From: Ceratothoa steindachneri
Lineage: Eukaryota > Arthropoda > Malacostraca > Isopoda > Cymothoidae
Assembly (NCBI GenBank): GCA_963969495.1
Contig: OZ018321.1
Location: forward strand, 193,314,087-193,378,086
Direction: 5' to 3'
DNA: 64,000 bases
Shown here: piece by piece, positions 12,490-23,479 of the stretch
Layout of the letters: every line of letters starts with the position of its first letter
Numbering within the stretch: the stretch's first letter is position 1
Translations under genes and position numbers: made by a program
The notes under the pieces: model-generated
Told to the model about the DNA's origin: nothing
Databases searched by the model: none
The model's input: the letters and a program-made list of their open reading frames with translations, nothing else

Positions 12490-13000
12490 GGAATGAGAAC
12501 CGTTTCTCGAGGAACGGCTTGAAGAACAATGGCTGTTCTACGTTGTTCTCTTCTGAACAAAGGGGGGTGAGAACCGTCTCTTGTCTACGGGCTCAAAAAC
12601 AATGGCTGTTCTAATGTTGTTCTCCTCTGAACAACAAGAGGGAAGGGTGAGAACCGTTTCTTGGCGAAGGACTCAAAAGAACAATGGCTGCTCTAATGTT
12701 GTTCTCCTCTGAACAACAAGGGGGAAGGGTGAGAACTGTTTCTTGGCGAAGGGCTCAAAAGAACAATGGCTGTTCTAATATTGTTCTCCTCTGAACAACA
12801 AGGGGAAAGGGTGAGAACCGTTTCTTGTCAACGGGGCTCGAACGAACAATGGCTGTTCTAATGCTGTTCTCCTCTGAACAACAAGGGGCAAGGGTGAGAA
12901 CCGTTTCTTGGCGAAGGACTCAAAAGAACAATGGCTGTTCTACGTTGTTCTCTTCTGAACACGAGGGGAAAGCCTTGGGGACTTGGCGTCACGAAAGGCT
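12490..13000 (+). repeat. 82-bp minisatellite, about six copies
   Basis: The landmark AACAATGGCTG starts at 12525, 12598, 12680, 12762, 12845 and 12927, giving a period of 73 and then 82-83 bp. Each unit also holds TTGTTCTCCTCTGAACAA (an imperfect dyad) and GAGAACCGTTTCTTG. Open frames through it on both strands result from the repeat and are not called as genes. Confidence 0.92.
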
Positions 13001-13431
13001 CGAACCTTTGGCACTCAAGGGATATTGTCCTCCTTCTGGACAAGTGATGGTGAATCTCGAGGTCGAGGTCCCTTGGCGCACAAAGGGAGAGAGGGTCGTG
13101 GTGATGTTTCGCGACGAAAATCTGGATCTCCAATCTGAATCTTAATGGTTAAGTTTCCATATAAATAGCCAGGACATCTCCTTGGCGTGGGGGACAATGG
13201 AGTGGGAGCTTCGAGGGAATGCACAGCCGAGCCGGAGAACAATGCCTTATCTGCCCATAAGCTTAACTCAATCTGGCGAGGTCGGCGTATGGGGAAGAAC
13301 GGGGGGACGATAACCTCCTTGTTTAAACATTGACATCCGGTGGCTGTGATAAGGCGCCAAGCTTCGAAACGAAGATGCACGTGGGCCCATCGTGGTTTTA
13401 AATAATATGTGATAGAAGTTGAAATTAACGC

Positions 13432-13607
13432 GGCTTTGAGACTCAACGTTTATAATTTACTGAAGAAGTAGATTGAGTGAGAGTGATTGAAAAGGTAATT
13501 GAAAATTGAGGAAATGAATGCAAATTAATGAGTGAATAAGTAATGAAGTAAACTGAAGTAATTTGTCAAGAACATCACCTTAAATATATAAAATAAAATG
13601 AGGCGTT
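13432..13607 (+). repeat. Long direct repeat, right copy
   Basis: A 176-bp partner of 11803-11987 in the same orientation, nearly identical. The pair encloses about 1.45 kb that includes the 82-bp minisatellite. No TG...CA ends, polypurine tract or convincing primer-binding site, so an LTR element is not claimed. Confidence 0.9.
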
Positions 13608-14037
13608 AACAATTGTTTCATAAAATTATCCAATAATAATTTAGCATAATTTTTTTTAAATTTTGTTTCCAAAAGGGGCGGAGTATTTTGTTATATTGGG
13701 GCGTCGCCAGTCTTTCTAAATGATCATTGGCTACCAGCTGAAGAAAATCACAATGTTCGTTCATATGTGATATACAAAGCATGTGTTTCATTAATCAACT
13801 ACGATCTTCTGGGAATTTTTAGAATATCGTATGCTAATTCTTTTTATGAATACAAGGAATATTTGTCTGCCCATCAACTTTGCCTTAATGAGCAAAGTTG
13901 ATATTGATTTAATTGATTTAAATTTGATTTAAAGTTGTTTTAAATGGCACCTGTAACGGAGATTTGTGAATTAACAACCTGGCGTTATAATAAAAACAAT
14001 GGAAAGCATATTATTTCCTCCTCATATATATTAATAA
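13608..14037. other. No gene; short perfect hairpin inside
   Basis: ATCAACTTTGC and GCAAAGTTGAT (13876-13906) form an 11-bp perfect stem with an 8-nt loop. Otherwise nothing recognised. Confidence 0.5.
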
Positions 14038-14800
14038 AACGAAAACCAGATCTTTTCTGTTTGGCGGCAGGCGGATGTTTTGTACCTAAATTTTTACTAA
14101 CGATGCAGTTTTGAGTGCTGAATACGAATATAATATTTGTTTTTTGGAGAAATGAAAGGAGGTATTAAAAAAACAAAATTTAATGCGCACTAGTTTAGAA
14201 CATTATTCTATAAATAATTATGATATATATACAGACCCCCCCAATTGATTGAAACTCAGGATCATCGTAGGGGGGTCCCCCCCGCTGTGCTAAACCTCCC
14301 ATGAGCAGTCCCCTTGAACTTATTTCAAAAAGGTGAAACATATTGGAACACAGACGAAATAGTTTGCGTTTGTACCAAATTTTCACCAATAATGCAGTTT
14401 TGAGCGCTGAATACGAATATAACATTTATTTTTTTGAGAAATGAAAGGAAGTGAATTTATGTGGCGAAAACGCAATAAAAATGAGACTTTGTTTAAAAAA
14501 AATATTATAGGATATATCTAAATACAAATGAATGTTTGAAAAAATAATAAAGGGAGTGAAAAATAATATTGGGAAATCATGTGGCGGTTTAAGTGCGTTT
14601 CATTTCCTTTTCTCTTTTTCTAAAAGGTTTTGGACAAACCAAAATTTACCGTTTGAAATTTCTTTTATTTTATATACTTCGTTTCATTTATCCAAAAAAA
14701 CAAATATTATATTCGTATTCAGCACTCAAAACTGTATCGGTGGCAAAAATTTGGTACAAAAATTCCGCCTTCCGCCAAACAGAAAAGACCCCGAAAATCA
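14038..14800. repeat. Three copies of a dispersed repeat, one inverted
   Basis: A block containing TGCAGTTTTGAG, CTGAATACGAATATAA and a downstream GAGAAATGAAAGGA occurs at about 14038-14160 and 14345-14455. It occurs inverted at about 14665-14800. The outer two also share TCTTTTCTGTTTGGCGG and so form an inverted pair about 760 bp apart. The family is not recognised. Confidence 0.75.
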
Positions 14801-14823
14801 CTACATGGGAGCATAATGTTTAA

Positions 14824-14874
14824 TCACGAGCCTAGTTTAGGTATAAAATTTATCATACCATCTTCAGTCGTATA
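14824..14874 (-). ncRNA. Hammerhead-like motif at a PLE 3' end (core G12 lost)
   Basis: On the minus strand stem I is ACGA/UCGU extended by one pair. The core CUGAAGA is at 14867-14861 and stem II is GGUAU/AUACC. The GAAA box is changed to UAAA, which should abolish activity. Stem III is CUAG-based. It lies about 40 nt downstream of the end of a PLE reading frame. Same family as the motifs at 60.24 and 60.48 kb. Confidence 0.6.
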
Positions 14875-14914
14875 CTGAGAACAGCCATATTTCCAAAAAT
14901 AGAAATATAAGAAA

Positions 14915-15240
14915 TCAAATCATTGCCACTAATCGGGAGAAGTTAAATTTAGGGTCATTAAATATGTTCTTTAAGATTAAATTTGGGGTAAAGGGGCTAC
15001 CTTTAAATTGTCCTTCCGAGAGATTCAAAAATGGCATTTCCGTAATTAATGTGGATTCTATCATTTTTCTTTTACAAAAATCATTCCAAAGGTAAATTAT
15101 TTTGGCCAGGGAAAAATCAATTCCATGGTTAAACTTAACATTGAGTAAAAATAGATGATGTAACATTAACTCACCTGATGTCACCTTTGCGCTCATAAAC
15201 CCTCTTTTCTAGACATCTTCCAATCTCTCGTAGTTAGAAC
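14915..15240 (-). pseudogene. Penelope-like element, C-terminal part of ORF
   Basis: The minus-strand frame has FNHGIDFSLAKIIYLWNDF, then RKMIESTLITEMPFLNLSEG, ending at 14915. Two other PLE copies in this window show the same pattern: NHSINWNSAK...SNYISRNILEC...NLSPG (33.6 kb) and GHGINWSKTD...NDFIGRNILEL...NISLG (36.2 kb). The pattern is H-x-I-N/D-W/F followed by a basic residue, I/L and E, then N-L-S-x-G, downstream of the GIY-YIG nuclease. A preceding frame (KRLEDRLYEH-like, with a shift) belongs to the nuclease domain. The copy is 5'-truncated and its ribozyme follows directly. Confidence 0.7.
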
Positions 15241-15381
15241 AAGGAGCAATTAATGGCACGACATGGGATCAAAGAGACACCTGCATCATTTTTTTTCTTT
15301 AGGTGTAGTTGATGTGAAAGATTTTTTTTTAAGATTGAAGGGTATTTAAAGTTGTTAACATTTAATATACTCTACCTGTAA

Positions 15382-15388
<7 letters not shown>

Positions 15389-15424
<36 letters not shown>
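15389..15424. repeat. (TA)n microsatellite
   Basis: About 35 bp of TA, left border of the palindromic unit at 15463-15720. Confidence 0.95.
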
Positions 15425-15427
<3 letters not shown>

Positions 15428-15462
15428 ATATCTTTCATGAGGGCAAAAAAATCATGAAATAA

Positions 15463-15718
15463 ATCCAGCATAGCGCAAGAAACAGAAAAACGGGCTAATT
15501 TTTATTCGGAAAAAGTAATTTTCTAATTCTAAAAAATTCCGTACTGTGGTGGGATTCGCCGAGTGGTCTAAGGTTCGGTTTAATTGAGATCAAAGCGGTT
15601 GTTCGATGCCTCAGTGTGTTTCGTTCGAATCCTACCCCAGTACGTGATTTTTCGAATTAGAAAATAACTTTTTCCGAAGAAAAATTATCCTGTTATTCTG
15701 TTTATTGCGCTATGCTGG

Positions 15719-15720
<2 letters not shown>
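15463..15720. repeat. Inverted repeat with a tRNA-like centre
   Basis: Arms of about 97 bp (15463-15559 and 15625-15720) both contain ATCCAGCATAGCGCAA, TCGGAAAAAGT and GTACTG.GGT.GGATTCG, one being the reverse complement of the other. The centre reads GCCGAGTGGTCTAAGG, an A-box-like sequence of Leu/Ser tRNAs. It is followed about 45 nt later by GTTCGAATCC, a canonical B box. The T-arm and acceptor do not fold as a proper tRNA because those bases pair into the long stem. TA tracts abut both sides. Possibly a tRNA-derived SINE or MITE-like unit. Confidence 0.65.

Positions 15721-15721
<1 letters not shown>

Positions 15722-15794
<73 letters not shown>
15722..15794. repeat. (TA)n microsatellite
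   Basis: About 73 bp of TA, right border of the palindromic unit. Confidence 0.97.
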
Positions 15795-15796
<2 letters not shown>

Positions 15797-18700
15797 GTTA
15801 GAGAAAGTATAATTATTGTCGAGCACACGCTGTCATGTATGCTGTAAGTTCATCCAGCATATTTTAACCAAGATAATTTGGTTAAATGTGCAAAGCTTTA
15901 CCTCTCCTATATACAATTGGTCATCCAATATCAAGTATGTAATGGAATATCTGAGAAACTCGGGGAATCGCCAGTTATCTCCCCTTCCTCAACGTGGGGC
16001 CGCCGGCGACGCTCTGGCTTGAAATCAAATCGCCTGTCCATGCACGCACTCGGGAGATTCCTCCGTTGCAGCGACAATTAAGGAGGGAGGAAGAATATGA
16101 ATGACCGTCCCCTTAAGGGCAATGTAAAACCTCTCTTGTGTGGTCTGCCAACCAGAACCAGAAGGTTAGTTAGAGTCGTCGACAGCTGAAGTAAAATGGC
16201 GCAAATTTGGCCAAGCGGGTGGGCACCCCGATAGCGGGTATGCGTGTGGACGTTCGAGCGGGAACTGCTTCATTGGAGAAACGTTCTTCAATCGCATAAG
16301 GTACAAGACCACACACCGACCCCCTCCCCTAAACTCATAATCCAATGAACCAACTTACTAAAAGTTTTCCTAAGATCTTCTTATGTTAAAACAACGTTAA
16401 TATGATCATGCACTGACCTAATTAACGTCTTGATGATATGAAAAATTGTGCAGGTTTAGAGAGAAATAGGTGGAGTATTTCATATCCTTAGTTTTAAGTT
16501 GACGAAAAGAGTTAAATGATAAAAATGAACATCAAAAGATTTCCAAGTTTTAAAGGGACGATATTTATTAAGGCGTCAGATGAGATTAAGTTTCGGGTAT
16601 TTTTTTTCTCTTTTAAGAGTTCGAACTCGACCTTTCTAAAAGGCATCGACAATGAAAGAGCATTTAAAATTATAGCATAAACAGAAATTCGAACAGTTGT
16701 GAGCGAATATCAGTATTCGAAGGCCGCAAGGAGAGAAAGGTATCAATGCGCGCTCGCACACACACACACACACACACACAGACATACTAGATTAAAAACA
16801 TTACCCGTAGTCGTGGAGACATCCGCCTCCACTACTATGCGACATCAAGACTCAGAAACTGATTTAAGAACGATAGAGGTTCTTTGGTTTCAGTTCTTTT
16901 CTAGTGCCGAAGAAGTCGAGAAGATCTCATATCGACTGATTGGTTAAGAGGGGGGGGCGGTAAGTGGGGGATGAGGCTTCTGAAGGCTGCATCAATCCTC
17001 CGTCGCCCCATCGAATCCTTTTGCTTTAAAGGGTGCGCGGAGTCACAGCACGTGGGTATCGTGGCCTCAGACAAACGGAGAATATACAATAGAGAATATA
17101 CATAGAGAATATACATAGAGAATATAGAAGAGAATATACATAGAAAATATAAACTAGAGAATATATGTACATAAAGAATACATATACAATTGCATAGACA
17201 CAAAACTTAATTGTTAAGAACGAAACAGATGGATAGATAGAGAGATCGAAACAAATAAAATAATATGAGTGAAAGAGAAAGAGAGAGAGAGAGAAAACAC
17301 TGGGCGAGCTGGTAGAACAGAAGAACCGATAGAGAGCGAAAAGATGAAATAGACTAACAAACCGATGGAGAGAGACACACAAAGACCGAAATTGACGGAC
17401 ATAAAATCCTTCGTTTCGGTTCCTGGTCTGTCGAAATTGAAATTTCGTCGGAGAGGCGGGGGGGGAGGTCGGATTCTAGTTCCGATCTCCTTATTATGCA
17501 TATAAAGTTCAGTAACTAGACCAGGGCTAGGGTGAACCCCGGCAAAAAATCTTTCTTATTTTGGTATAAAGGAGGCGCACTGACCCTTACAAGCCCCACC
17601 TTCTCCATCAAGCAAACACTAAACAAAATTTGGGGGACGGATGGCTATTCCCCCCCCCTTCCTCCAATTCTCCAATAAAACCATTGTTAGAAATTCGATC
17701 CTTTCGACTCCATCTAAACGCATGATTGGCGTTTAACTAAATCCCTGCCACAAGGCAATGATTGAATTTGCATCGTTAAAAAAACTTAAATTTGACAAGA
17801 ATAGTGGCAAATATATATTTTTATAAGGGTGGGAAACCCTTACAATATTACTTCTTTCCTGCCATTATTTTTCCAAAAGTTATTTTTCTACGAATTAAGT
17901 TTATAGTCAAATTCAAATTCCTTTATTGCAATCTTTACAGTTTCCCTCATCGCTTTCTTTTTTATCTCCACAAACAGCGTTATTGGGTAGATGCCCTAGT
18001 TCGTTTTCGCTTCTCAATTTAATGTAATTAGCAATGACTAATCCCCTGTCTAATAAACCTACTTGTGCTTTTCTCTCCGTATGTCTTCATTCCAATGTTT
18101 TGATACGCGTTTCTGGCCCTTCGCACATCGTGAATTTCGCAACTTGCTATACTAACAATAATCTACATCATCCTTATTGTTTTTACCTTTTGTTCATAAT
18201 TTACATCTCTTTTTCGCTTGTTGCTTATATTACTCCTCTTTGGTATCCTACACCAATCAACAATGATTTTCTAATAAGCGGGAACATGAAGTAAAGATGT
18301 CAGTGAGTCTTCTAAAAGCAGTGTAGATGCAATTCGATATAAGTTATTCAATCAAATAAACTCGCAAAAAATACCAATTCGTCCTATGGCGAACATTTAT
18401 GGGTAAGTTGTCATCTTTTTAATATTTTATCAATTAAGTCTCAAATTTAGATCATTATGGAATAATACCTATTCCTAATTACCTTGAAAATTTATAAAAG
18501 ACTTTGTGGGAAAACATAAAGATATTGATGGACGCGCACATGTTTGTCGTGAGAGAAAATTATATATTCTCACAATGCGTTGGTCATCGGTGAAGGTTTA
18601 AACTTTCCGCCATTATAGGCTCTATACGAGAAATTGAAGGAGTGAGGATACTCGAATCCATGGAAGGCGCTTGCAGAAGGCAATAGCCAATGAGGAAGTG

Positions 18701-18831
18701 CCACGAGTTTGGACCTACGTACAGGCTGCTCCAGTCACGTAAGTCATCATACACATAGACAATTATAAAACCGCTAACTCATTTTTTCTCCTCTCTTCAC
18801 ACCCACATCATATCACTCTTTGAATCTTTTA
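15795..18831. other. No gene; short simple repeats
   Basis: Contains (CA)n at 16758-16780, an AGAGAATATACAT-type repeat at 17083-17175 and (GA)n at 17275-17296. Reading frames here are short and unmatched. Around 18310-18405 a short open stretch ends in GGTAAGTT, which resembles a splice donor, but nothing supports an exon. Confidence 0.5.
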
Positions 18832-19598
18832 GGATTGGTCCGAGTTCTCTGATTTAGGGAAAATTTCATCATTAATGCAGTTTTTAGGTCTATTTTAAAT
18901 AAGTATTTCCCTATATTTGGGAGAAATTATTATTTTCAAAATGAGGCTAGGTTAGGTTAGATATTTATTAAATTAAATTAGATGAAATTATTAAATTAAA
19001 ATTAATTATATTTTATGTGAGTGATACAGTTTGAAATCTTAAAAAGTTGTCGATTTGAAAACGGAGAAAGATACGGGTGATTCTTTTCCATGAATAAGAC
19101 GACCATGCCAAAACCTAACAGGGTCTCCGCGAAGAAAATATAACGAGGGTAGAGTTATTCCACATTGGTGAGGTATTTTGTGAGGTATGCCTTATTAGCT
19201 GGTGTATTTTCTCTACGCTGTTCCATCACAAGATCACCAAACTTCAGAAGATTGTACTATAAAAATAAGTGACATGTGTTAGGCGTACGCCGTTGGGGCA
19301 CGTCGTGGTGTGGGCACACCGTTCGGTGTTAAATTTGTATTGTTGTGAATTCATATGGCTTAAAAAATAAGAAAAGAGAGACTATTTAAAAAGATTTTGC
19401 CGTCCGTCTCGTAGTTTAAGCGACAAATTAATAGATTAGATTAATTTTCTTTAAAGTTATTTTGGATTAAATTTTATAAATATTATAAAATTTAGTAAAA
19501 TATCCTAACCTAACCTTACCTAACTTTAAAACTACTAATTAAAAAACAACATATTTCTGGTGAAATTTCCCCAAAGATCAGAAAACGTGCACCAAACC
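18832..19598. mobile_element. Fold-back element with TTAGG-like subterminal runs
   Basis: The left end GGATTGGTCCGAGTTCTCTG, followed by AGGGAAAATTTCA, pairs with the right end, which on the minus strand reads GGTTTGGTGCACGTTTTCTG and then GGGGAAATTTCA. Inside the arms, left CTAGGTTAGGTTAGATATTTA (18953) mirrors right CCTAACCTAACC (19503). The two imperfect arms exceed 100 bp and enclose about 500 bp of AT-rich non-coding DNA. A non-autonomous inverted-repeat transposon is the simplest reading. No target-site duplication was identified. Confidence 0.6.
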
Positions 19599-19924
19599 CC
19601 AAAGACCCCACTCTTTCGTCCCTAAACCGGCTGCATGTCTTCTCATTTCCACCCTCACTTGACGCAAACGGGTGGCCCTTCCTTGGGCCACAGAGAGTTC
19701 CCTGCTCACGGGCATTGACAAAACTATTACGCCCCCGCTTGCACCTCCCTCTCTAACAATTACGCTTTCTGGTGGCCACGGGTTGACCAGGAATTGTCAT
19801 TCCAATCTTTATGTTAATTACATTTTCCGGTTTGAGGGTCCAAGATTTGAACATGAGTGTTAGTGCAATTAACTATCTGAACATCTTTAACGTTAGACCG
19901 TGGCGAACCTAATGAAAATAATGA

Positions 19925-20345
19925 TCACAACCCGCTCCATTTTAAACTCTCGATGAGTACAGAATGGAACTCCAATAAGTACAGAATGGAATTCCGATGA
20001 GTACATAACGTAACTCCGATAACTACTGAATAGAACTATCAATTAATACATAATGGAACTCCGTTGAGTACAGAATAGAACCCCAAGAGTACAGAATGGA
20101 ACTCTTGATGAGTAAAGAATGGAACTCCGATGAATACAGAATGGAACTCTGATGAGTACAGAAAAGAAATCCGATGAGTACAAAATGGGACTCCGATGAG
20201 TACAGAATGGAATTCCGATGAGTACAGGGTGGAACTCCGATGATTACAGAATGGAACTCCGATGAATACAGAATTGAACTCTTGATAAGTACAAAATGGA
20301 ACTCCGATGAGTAAAGAATGGAACTCCGAACCCTACATAAACAAT
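19925..20345. repeat. 22-bp minisatellite, about 19 copies
   Basis: Degenerate tandem copies of GGAACTCCGATGAGTACAGA plus AT. The minus-strand open frame through it (Ser/Phe/Leu/His-rich) reflects a 22-bp period rotating through three frames. Confidence 0.92.
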
Positions 20346-23300
20346 TCATAGGTCAGTTAAGCAGCAAATAAAAAGCGGTGTAAAAAATCCATAAACCAGG
20401 AATCCGATTGCACCAATTTGGCGATGAGCGTTGCTAAACGACTCAGAGGATATGAACTTGGTCTTTTTAGAAGTAAAGATCGACAGTTTATCAAGTGGTG
20501 ATTCGAGGTGGCGAAGAAAAAAAAATGCTCGGATTTATTTAGGGATTTTTTTTTATATTCAGAAATAAATGGATAAAAATTACTCCTCCGGCTCGTCCTG
20601 TTTTGAAGTATTCAGTTCACTTCTCGCCTCCATGTCTAAGAAAAGATGTAATAATGGTGGAAAGAAGGAAGAGTCTCCCCACCCCCCTCCTAAATGAAAG
20701 GCAATGGATGGCGAGAAAGGAATTAAAAGAATCTTACGAAGATCGATTGAAGGAATTGTATTTTTATTTGCTCGAAAGAAGGATGAATAGTGCGGTCAAG
20801 GGGTGGATCAAGTTTTGAAAAGCTGCAAAGGAGTTGGTAAGGTGAGAGAGGAAAACTCAATTCCACCTGGACGCCACCAACACCACGTGAAGTATAACAG
20901 ATGTTTGCGATAAAGTTGAAACGGATGGCGTAAATAATTATTTTCTTCTAAAGCTGATAAATATTATTATTTATTTATTTAACTAAAACTAGAATTAACT
21001 CCGTTCGATAAGTTTGAAAGACTAGTTCCTCTGGAAAGGGGAGAACTGAGGTAAGTGAAAATCTTTGGATAGTAAATAATACGAATGGGGATCGGAGGGC
21101 ACGTGAATTTGTTGATTCAGTTTCCATTTCAGGGCAAAACCGGGTCCCCGTTCTACTGAAATCTCTGTCTCAAGGATTAGGAATTATACAGGACCATTAC
21201 TAGTGTCAAGAACCGTCGCGAACCCTATTATGAAAGGTTGACTATCATCTATTCAAAGGGGACTGACGTCAGGGGACGCGACTGCCATTTGATGGTCCCG
21301 AGTTATTACGTTTCCTGCTTGTGGGAAGCGATCGTGGAAAAGATTTAGCCAGGAGGCACTAATGGTTAAGGTGGAGTGGAGAAGGGGAAGGATTATTTAG
21401 CGGGCATCTAGGTTGGTGCTTTATGGTTAAGGTCCCTGGTTGATTCATTGCTTAAGATAGCCTTAACAGGGACCACTAGTGGCATGGTTTGGACTGCACC
21501 AAGGGGCAGTAGGGTCACATTCAGCGATCAGTCGTGATAATGGGTCCGATTAACGCGAGATCCGAACGAGACGTCCAAATGGAAGAGAAAAATTGTGCAA
21601 CCAACGAGGGCATAAATGAAAAGAACAGAAGAATAACAAAAAAAAGGTTAGGGATAGCAAAAACTGCATTAACAAACTCATTGTTGTAGGAGGTAGTTAT
21701 TATTAACCTCCAGTAGTAGGTTGGTCCCTAATCACAGCAACCGTACTGTGGGGTTGCCATTTGACTTCCAAGTGGAATTCTACTGAGATTTGTACAGAAC
21801 GAGCGAAAAGGATGATAAAAAGAACAATAAAATAATAAAAAAGAAACCCCTTGAATTACTGCAAACCTTTGCCCATCGTTTTAACGCATCTTCCATGCGA
21901 ATGTCACAGGAAATCTTAAAGAGGTCACTGGATGTCCACTGGGCGAATTCTGGCGTATAATATTGTTAAATATTTGGGTGGAAAACAGGACAAGACGATA
22001 AAAGAAGTAAATTTTTATCTGTACAGATTAAGCCTCTTTTTACAGACAATGTAGCATTTTCATTTATTCTGGTTGACAAATTATAATCAGACTTACAATG
22101 TTATTGTGAATTATACCTTACAAAAGCGTCCCAACTATCGCAAATCAACCAACAAATTCGAAAAGCAAAAATATTTTTCCGTAGTGTTCCACAAAACATT
22201 CGATTTTTGCGAATCACCTCCAACACTTTCTGATTGGTTGAGGAAAAGTGACGTCATGGGCGGATGGACGTCAACCAATCAGCTTCGTCACAGGAAAGGC
22301 CTAAAATCCTTTCCATTAAAGGGGAAATTAGTGTTCTGCCTTTTTGGCGTTTGAGCAGAAATTAGGGAAAGTATATTTATAGGCATCGGAAAAGGAGAGA
22401 AAATACTTTGTCTCCTATTCCATGTAATTAATTACTTACATTGTTATTCTAAGCTGATTCTAACTGAATTGGTTAGTTTATTAGGACTTTTGATTTTCCT
22501 GTATTACTTAAATCCTTTTCGAGTATATTGTACTCATCTGGAGCAATTTCATTTCCAACACCGTGTTTCTAACGTTGATAAAATTGGATATCATTATTCT
22601 TGTCCATATTTCCTTCCTTTGAAGACAACAATATGCGATAACACGTGCATTAATTATCGTGTACAACATCTCGCTTCCCGAAGATATGTGTACAGATTCG
22701 CACACACTAAAGATGATATGTCAAAAAGGGCGAGAAGTCCGTCTCTCCAGTCTGCCTTTTTGCCTTAACCAACCACCGCATCACCCCCTTTTTGCTCGTC
22801 CTTTTTTTCCCTCGAACACTCGGTTCGGCTGGTTAGTTCTCCGCTGCCGACACATTTTCCTTTGTATTTCCCCTCAGCCGTGCCAGAAGCTCTCAACCGG
22901 ACGAGGCATAACTCCCCTCGAAAATGCCTCTTGGCTGTCATTCGTACGACAGGTTTATTCGGGAGCCCTCAACGGGGGATCCTCATTCCCTTGCCAATGA
23001 TTATGCCGCCCCCTGCTGCGTGACGTCACGCTGGATGCATCCCTCGGAAACGTCAGCGGAGCGTGAAGTCATTAAAGGCGCGCCAGGCCGCCATTCCTCC
23101 GCTTCCAGAGGGGGGATTCAGGCCCTGTGCCAAGGGATAGGGAGAGGAATTCTGGGTAAAAACCGACGAAGCGAGATTGAGGGGAAAATAGCGAGAGTAA
23201 CTGATAGAAAGACTCCATTTTCTGTGTCCTCTCGACTCCTTTCTTTCCTTTTATTTTCAGTATTGACGGGTTTTCTATGTACAATTTAACGGACGACACT

Positions 23301-23479
23301 TCTCGTACCAGAGGCTCGGTCTTCCTATTACCCTCCCCCGACCTTTGGTCGTTCGCGTTGTTTATGTAGAGACTATTTGTGTGAACACCGATCCGCGTAT
23401 GATGACGTGGAATAATATTAGGGATTTCTATTGCAACGCCCCTTTCAAGCTATTGGGTCTTTATAAAACTCCTAGCAAC
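20346..23479. other. No gene recognised
   Basis: Reading frames of 60-120 codons (for example 22659-23000 and 22924-23289 on the plus strand) match nothing known and have no visible splice or start context. A moderately GC-rich stretch lies at 22.8-23.2 kb. Confidence 0.45.

Noticed and set aside
12825..13446. Overlapping 91-143-codon frames on both strands around the 82-bp minisatellite
   Set aside because: They follow the repeat period and its flank, match nothing, and contradict each other by strand.
11803..13607. Calling the direct-repeat pair an LTR retrotransposon
   Set aside because: Termini lack TG...CA, there is no polypurine tract, and TGGACTCCCGG after the left copy is only a weak primer-site candidate.
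18310..18410. Possible host exon ending in GGTAAGTT
   Set aside because: Short open stretch with no recognised protein and no partner exon.
20023..20349. 108-codon repetitive minus-strand frame
   Set aside because: Produced by a 22-bp repeat whose three-unit cycle avoids stops.
22659..23289. 113- and 121-codon plus-strand frames in a GC-richer patch
   Set aside because: They overlap in different frames, match nothing recognised and lack supporting splice or start signals.
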